64,000 nucleotides of DNA from Gigantopelta aegis (taxonomy: Eukaryota > Mollusca > Gastropoda > Neomphalida > Peltospiridae): positions 23,500,231-23,564,230 of the forward strand of contig NC_054704.1 of NCBI RefSeq assembly GCF_016097555.1, in the 5' to 3' direction. Below the pieces are notes generated by a model, which saw only the letters and a list, made by a program, of their open reading frames with translations, was not told the DNA's origin and did not search any database. The first letter of the stretch is position 1; the number at the start of each line of letters is the position of its first letter. Both the position numbers and the translations under genes were made by a program. This document shows positions 52,016 to 64,000 of this stretch, one piece after another.

Positions 52016-54560
52016 AGAAAAACGTCTGCTAGATTGGTTTATGCACTTCACATTAAACCAAATGGCCATGTTGGGAACCAAACAAATAGTTTGTGAATGT
52101 TAGCTGGTTGAACTTGGGGCTGGTATACTCCAGGTGAATGCTTTACTATTAAGCTTCACCCCAACCCCTTCAAAGATGGAAGAATACATTTCAACTATTA
52201 ACAAGTCCACTCTGCTTATTAAATCCTAACCTAGCTTCTTTAATTCCCCTGGTTCTAAGTTCTACATTACATGTGTGTTTACAAAGAACCAGAGGTATAA
52301 CAATTAATAAATATATTTACATATATTATGGTATTTACATGTTATTATTCCTCTGAGCAACATACACTGTAATAATAAATAAATAACAATTGTACAGTTG
52401 TATGAATATGTCTAGACTTTATTTTTGTAAAGAAAACACAACATTTTGGGGGTCTAGATATTTAAAAGGGATAGATCTATAATATATCACTGTGTCAATT
52501 TTAAAATATTAAAACTGGGTATGAACTCTAAAAACACAGCAGGGTTATTCCTAAATTTTACCACTAATATGATTCATACTATACTATATAAAAAGATATT
52601 GTGATTAAAATTTAATTCCTTTATATTTTTCTTTAATATTTCATTTAAACAATACCAGAAATCAAAGCTAAGTGTGTATATATGAGTATCATATTGGAAC
52701 ACTGAAAATAATCTAGAAAAAAATCATATAAGTTGTAGACTGAAATAGAAATTTTATTTAGCACTCTGTAATATATTTTAAATGTGTATTTTCAATATTT
52801 GTACCCTATTCAATATACAAGATGGTCACAGCACTTTTTGAAAAAGAAAAAAAATGATGTCTCCATATTAATTTAAATAACGTATTTACATTAATCATGG
52901 AAGTGTTCAAAAGAATATGAAACTTCACATAACAATATTGTTTGTATTAAATAAAATAATGTAATTCAAAAATATATTAACCCAATCCCTTAAATACATG
53001 TACTACTATGATTCTGAGTTCACTGCTGTAGGTAATTTGGTTTTGAAGAAAGAAAAAGCAGGATAATAAAAAAACCCAAATCTGTACATTTCCCCACAAT
53101 GGGCCCAGTTTATAATGGCCCACTGTTGTGATAGAACAATTGAAATTTACCAATTGTGGTTTCTTTTAGTAAGATTCAAGTAGAAAGCCAAAACATTACC
53201 TAAAACAATCCATCAACAAATAAATTTGACAAGTGTGAAGATAAAATAGGCCATTGTGGGTTGTTGGTATTGTTGTTGTGTTTTTTATTTTTTTGAGGGG
53301 GGGGCTTTGTGGTGAAGCATAGTAAAATTATGATAAGTTATGTTGTATTTATTGCGAATGAAGCCAAAACGATGGTGTAGGAATGGTTTGTTGGCAACCT
53401 TTGGTCCTTTGAAAATGAGGATGTTCTGACCCTGGGACCACATGGCAGATATCTAGTTTTGAGCAATGTGGAAGTTACAATTAATACTCAAACTGTCCAG
53501 ACAAAATATATATTACTACATTATTTGTGGGCATTTTTCTGGTATAATTTATGGCAGAATACAGTGATACAATTATGATGTAATTACAAACGCATATAGA
53601 AATACAAAATCAATGTGTTTGTGCTTGATGTATGTTACAAAAAGAAACAAAAATCCCAGTATTTTCTTTTTTCATTTAGAGTCATTTCCCTTTAAATCAA
53701 TGTTTTGTTCCTTCTAGAAACTCTCCCTTTAAATTTACAAACAAAATGTCAGCTGTTCAGCTTGGAATGAATAGCATAATTTATATTAAAACAAAACAAA
53801 TATACGGTAATATCACACACATACAATAACTTAATGACTTACATATATATTAAAGAGTACTAGACAAAGTTATAGAACTGTATTATTAATGTACTGCACA
53901 TTCATAGATGCACAATATACATGAACATCAACAGTGAATGGGACCCATATTCTCAAATAATCTGTTGGGAGTTTTACAGTTATGAGTTAGAAGCGTGTCC
54001 CCTGTTTTCATACTGCTTCAATATCATTCTGTTAAATAACAGTCCACATATATACATAAATGTCACAATATATATCCTAATAATTTCACCTCTCTGGGGT
54101 TGTTTTTTGACAGTGGTAAAAAAATGATTTTTCTACAGTAACTCTACCAAAGAAAAAATAAAGATGTCTCATTAATGACAGTTAAATTATTTTAAATAAG
54201 AGAGTTTTGAATCAAAGATTAATGTCCAACCATGTTATGTTTACTTTGTTTTCGTATATTTGCTTTAAAAACAAGGACTGGTCACACACAACTGACAAAT
54301 ATGTAAACATAAATTACACTCTTTCGTTAATATGCGTCCAATATTGTTTGTATTGCACATTACTACAACTATAGGGATATACTGACATCAATATTGAACA
54401 TTACAAGATACAACAATTTAGCAGAGAAATTAAGCTACTAGAGGTTATATATACCATCATAAATTATCCCATATTATATTATTTGTCAACCATGACCAAA
54501 CATTACCATGAAACCTGTGTACCAATAAATGCTTTTCATTTCATGTATATAACATATAAA
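52016..54560. other. Intergenic; nothing recognised
   Basis: AT-rich, with short homopolymer runs (G9 near 53298). No supported feature. Confidence 0.4.
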
Positions 54561-54786
54561 AGTTGAAACAAACACACACACATCTCTGCTACTTGAGCTT
54601 TCTGTCCATGATAAGTGGTTAGTGCAAAGTTGAAACAAACTGATGTGAACACACACATCTCTGCTACTTGAGCTTTCTGTCCATGATAAGTGGTTAGTGC
54701 AAAGTTGAAACAAACTGATGTGAACACACACATCTCTGCTACTTGAGCTTTCTGTCCATGATAGGAGGTTAGTGGTTAGTGCAAAG
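54561..54786. repeat. 75-bp tandem repeat, about 3 copies
   Basis: Units start at 54581, 54656 and 54731 (catctctgctacttgagctt). The array directly abuts a SINE fragment at 54786. Confidence 0.9.
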
Positions 54787-54960
54787 TTAAAAGTTTGTTT
54801 TATTTTATGACACCATTGGAGCACATTGTTTAATTAATCATTGGCAAAACATTTGGTAATTCTGATTCCTAGTCCTCAAAAAAACAAACGTTTATTGTAG
54901 TGGTTCAATAATATGACCCAAGCACTTCATATACAAGCACTCTACTGACGTTACCTAAAA
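54786..54960 (-). mobile_element. SINE fragment (family A)
   Basis: 'agtttgttttattttatgac', 'catttggtaattctgattcc' and a short degraded head; the middle is deleted. Confidence 0.55.
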
Positions 54961-55067
54961 CCAGGGCTCGTAACGGCCGCCTGCCAACAGTCAAAAAGTA
55001 TTCCATTTTTAAGATCCAACAGGTGAAATAGAAATTCACAAAAAAAATCACAGGTAAGTTTTTAAGA

Positions 55068-55378
55068 GACAGTTAAAGTTTGTTGTGTTTAATGACACCA
55101 CTAGAGCACATTGACTAATTAATCATCAGCTATTGGATGTCAAACATTTGGTAATTCTGATACTCAGTCATCAAAGGAAACTCACTGCAATTTTCTTAAT
55201 GCAGCGAGGGATCTTTTATATGCACTTACACAGACAGGAAAGCACATACCACAGCCTTTGACCAGTTGTGGTGCACTGGTTGGAATGAGAAAAAACCCAA
55301 TCAGTTGAATGGATCCACCGAGGTGGTTCGATCCTGCGATGCAAGTACTCAACAGACTGAGCTAAATCTCACCCCTTC
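55068..55378 (-). mobile_element. SINE (family A, tail a)
   Basis: Near full-length minus-strand copy, tail 'gtttgttgtgtttaatgaca' to head 'gactgagctaaatctcaccc'. Closely similar to the copy at 38776, including the shortened 'cctttgaccagttgtggtgc'. Confidence 0.85.
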
Positions 55379-57073
55379 ATAAGTATGATTATCTCATCTG
55401 TTCATTTAATTCCATTATGCTCTAAAATACATCTTAGAGGTCTTAATATTTTACATACTATACCAAACCACATGCTGTCTTATTTCCAGTAGGCCATATC
55501 TGCTGGCTTGCTATTTTGAAAACAACAGCAGGTCATATTGTATTTCCTATTTCGAGCCCCAAACACTAGCCCCTGTCCTCCATTAACAGACAGTTCACAT
55601 ATCCAGGTTCAGACATGTTTATCCTGTGCTCAGCCTCGGACATTGGCTGTAACTGTGTTTGATACAGTAGTGTGAGTATAAAGTAAGTGCAATCGTAATA
55701 CCTTTACATGTAGTTGTGTACACTTAGGGTTAGCAGCACTCGCTAGCCTTGTAGTATGTATCCACTGATTTACTGAGGCTGTACATCTGTTTAATGCCTT
55801 GAAAGACAATATGATCACTTAATTCATGACTGCAATTTTGAAAAAAAAATTAAATAAATAAATAAAAATATGCACAATAAAACGTGTGCAAATAAAATAT
55901 ATAATCTTAATCAGATATGACTGGTTTGTACTAAAACACAAAAACATTTATTTTCAATTTTCTAGTAATTGTGGGGATAGAAATACAGATTTATCTTTTT
56001 TTGAGTTCTAATAAATGGGCACCACAAAAGATATAAAAGTAAGTTGTAACCACCTTTATCAAAATTGGGTCAAAGAACACAAATAATCATTAAAAAAGTC
56101 AGAACACATTTTTCAAATTAAATGTTAGAGAATAACATTAAAACAAAATATGATCAATCAATAAGATAATAAAGCCAGGGATTATTGACAATACATTTTC
56201 CCATAAATAAGTCAGCACATATCACAGCCTTTGATTTATGAGTCATGGGACACTAATTGTGATGGCAAAAACTGACGAGTCCATAGCAAGCAACTGATCT
56301 AACATGCCTCTATCTTGCAAATGCTCTACCACGGAGGTCTGTACCATTCCCATGTTGAGAAAAGGTTGGAAAATACTGATCCAGAGAGAAAAAAACCCCA
56401 TGAAAATGTGACAGCATTAACCATATATACCAGTCAGTTCAAATTTTATATTTGTGTTGGTCTAATTTTCATGTAATTTGTGGACTAGAGCAGTCAATAA
56501 ACTTAAGAAAACTAAAATAAAATATATGTGTTTATGTATAGGTATAATACATATTTATGATAATCTTTTGATCCATGAATTTATGTACTGAACGAACTGT
56601 GTGTTTTTTGTGATTTTTGTTGTTTGTTTTTAGCAAAACCATGAAAATTTAAGCCCATGAAAATAAAGGATTTCACAGTAATTAGATACAACAACTACTG
56701 AATATGAGTAGTACTACTGGTAGTTCACACCACTGGGAGTTTAATAAAATCTTCACAGTATAGTGTAAGTTTTTGACTACCACATACATAGGTTTCAGAA
56801 ATGTATAAGCAACATATACAATAATCATAATAATCCACATCATGTGCATCATCAATCCAGACAATATCAGCTTCATACCAAAGTGTTTCAAGTAATCTTT
56901 TGGATGAAATGTCAAAGAAATACTGGTATTATATAAATTTTTGTTTGGCTTTCACTTACCACACTCTTGCACACCATTGTGACATAATTATATTTAAACA
57001 CAACCCTTCACTCCTAAACAAATTCATCTGATGGAGTTTATGTACACTTGATTTATATGCTTGTGGCTCATCA
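55379..57073. other. Probable 3'UTR/flank of the minus-strand MTMR gene
   Basis: Follows the MTMR stop codon on the minus strand. Contains a degraded SINE at about 56165-56345 (catatcacagcctttgattt). Otherwise AT-rich without features. The transcript end cannot be set. Confidence 0.4.
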
Positions 57074-63695
<6,622 letters not shown>

Positions 63696-64000
63696 CTGAA
63701 ATAATAAAACATGAATTACAGGAAATTATATGTCTCACCTATCAGATTCATAAATTTATTCGATGTAACTGACATCCATAGATGTTCATCTCAATGCATG
63801 TTTTTAAAATAAATTTAAAAAAAAAAAAACCCTAAATAATGTTTGTTTTATTACAAAACTTAAATTATTAAAATTTTAATTTGATCTTTTTCCCCATATG
63901 CATTGTGATGCACATACATAGATGCAGCTAATACTATAAACCAACTTTTATTGATCTGGGACTGGTGCCAAGTATGAAGCTTTAAAGCAAGAACTGAGGC
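63696..64000. other. MTMR intron to window edge
   Basis: No exon seen. The next upstream MTMR exon must lie beyond base 64000. Confidence 0.6.

Overview
This is a eukaryotic window, almost certainly from a mollusc or another lophotrochozoan. It is AT-rich and intron-rich, and littered with tRNA-derived SINEs whose 'cccattgggctatttctc' type core is familiar from gastropod and bivalve genomes, plus many short inverted-repeat DNA elements (MITEs) and minisatellites. No bacterial, viral or CRISPR features were seen. Species cannot be named from the sequence alone.

Two genes are supported, arranged tail to tail. (1) Plus strand, 18519-45742: 28 coding exons of an ABCC4/MRP4-like ABC transporter. 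They join with perfect phase into 1348 residues ending at a normal stop; the first, N-terminal exon was not found. Although the frame is intact, the ATP-binding motifs are wrecked: NBD1 has a defective Walker A, no LSGGQ signature and no H-loop His, and NBD2 has lost the whole Walker A including its Lys. It looks like a conserved 'pseudo-ATPase' ABC protein. (2) Minus strand, 63695-57074: the last six coding exons (419 residues) of an MTMR6/7/8-like myotubularin phosphatase. It has an intact HCSDGWDR active site and a C-terminal FYVE-type zinc finger split by an apparent GC-AG intron. The 5' part lies beyond the right edge.

Layout. 1-18.5 kb: no gene seen; a TACTG microsatellite, SINEs, several MITE families, a nested transposon stack at 16.0-17.6 kb and a 15/60-bp higher-order minisatellite at 17.6-18.1 kb. 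18.5-45.7 kb: the ABCC gene, with introns full of SINEs and MITEs. 45.7-57 kb: 3' flanks and intergenic DNA with few recognisable features. 57-63.7 kb: the MTMR gene.

The most striking non-coding pattern is that tandem arrays in the ABCC gene repeatedly include exon edges: the acceptor of the first visible exon, the acceptor of exon 12 (62 bp x3), the donor of exon 21 (45 bp x about 11), both sides of exon 27 (degenerate acceptor copies upstream, 64 bp x7 donor copies downstream), and the stop codon/3'UTR of the last exon (about 80 bp x about 6). Each splice-edge array supplies extra candidate splice sites. A second unexpected pattern is a set of dispersed elements sharing one design: a long 60-75 bp hairpin at one end, a short box next to it, and the inverse of that box at the far end.

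All gene calls rest on reading frames, splice signals and remembered family motifs. No database search or expression data were available.
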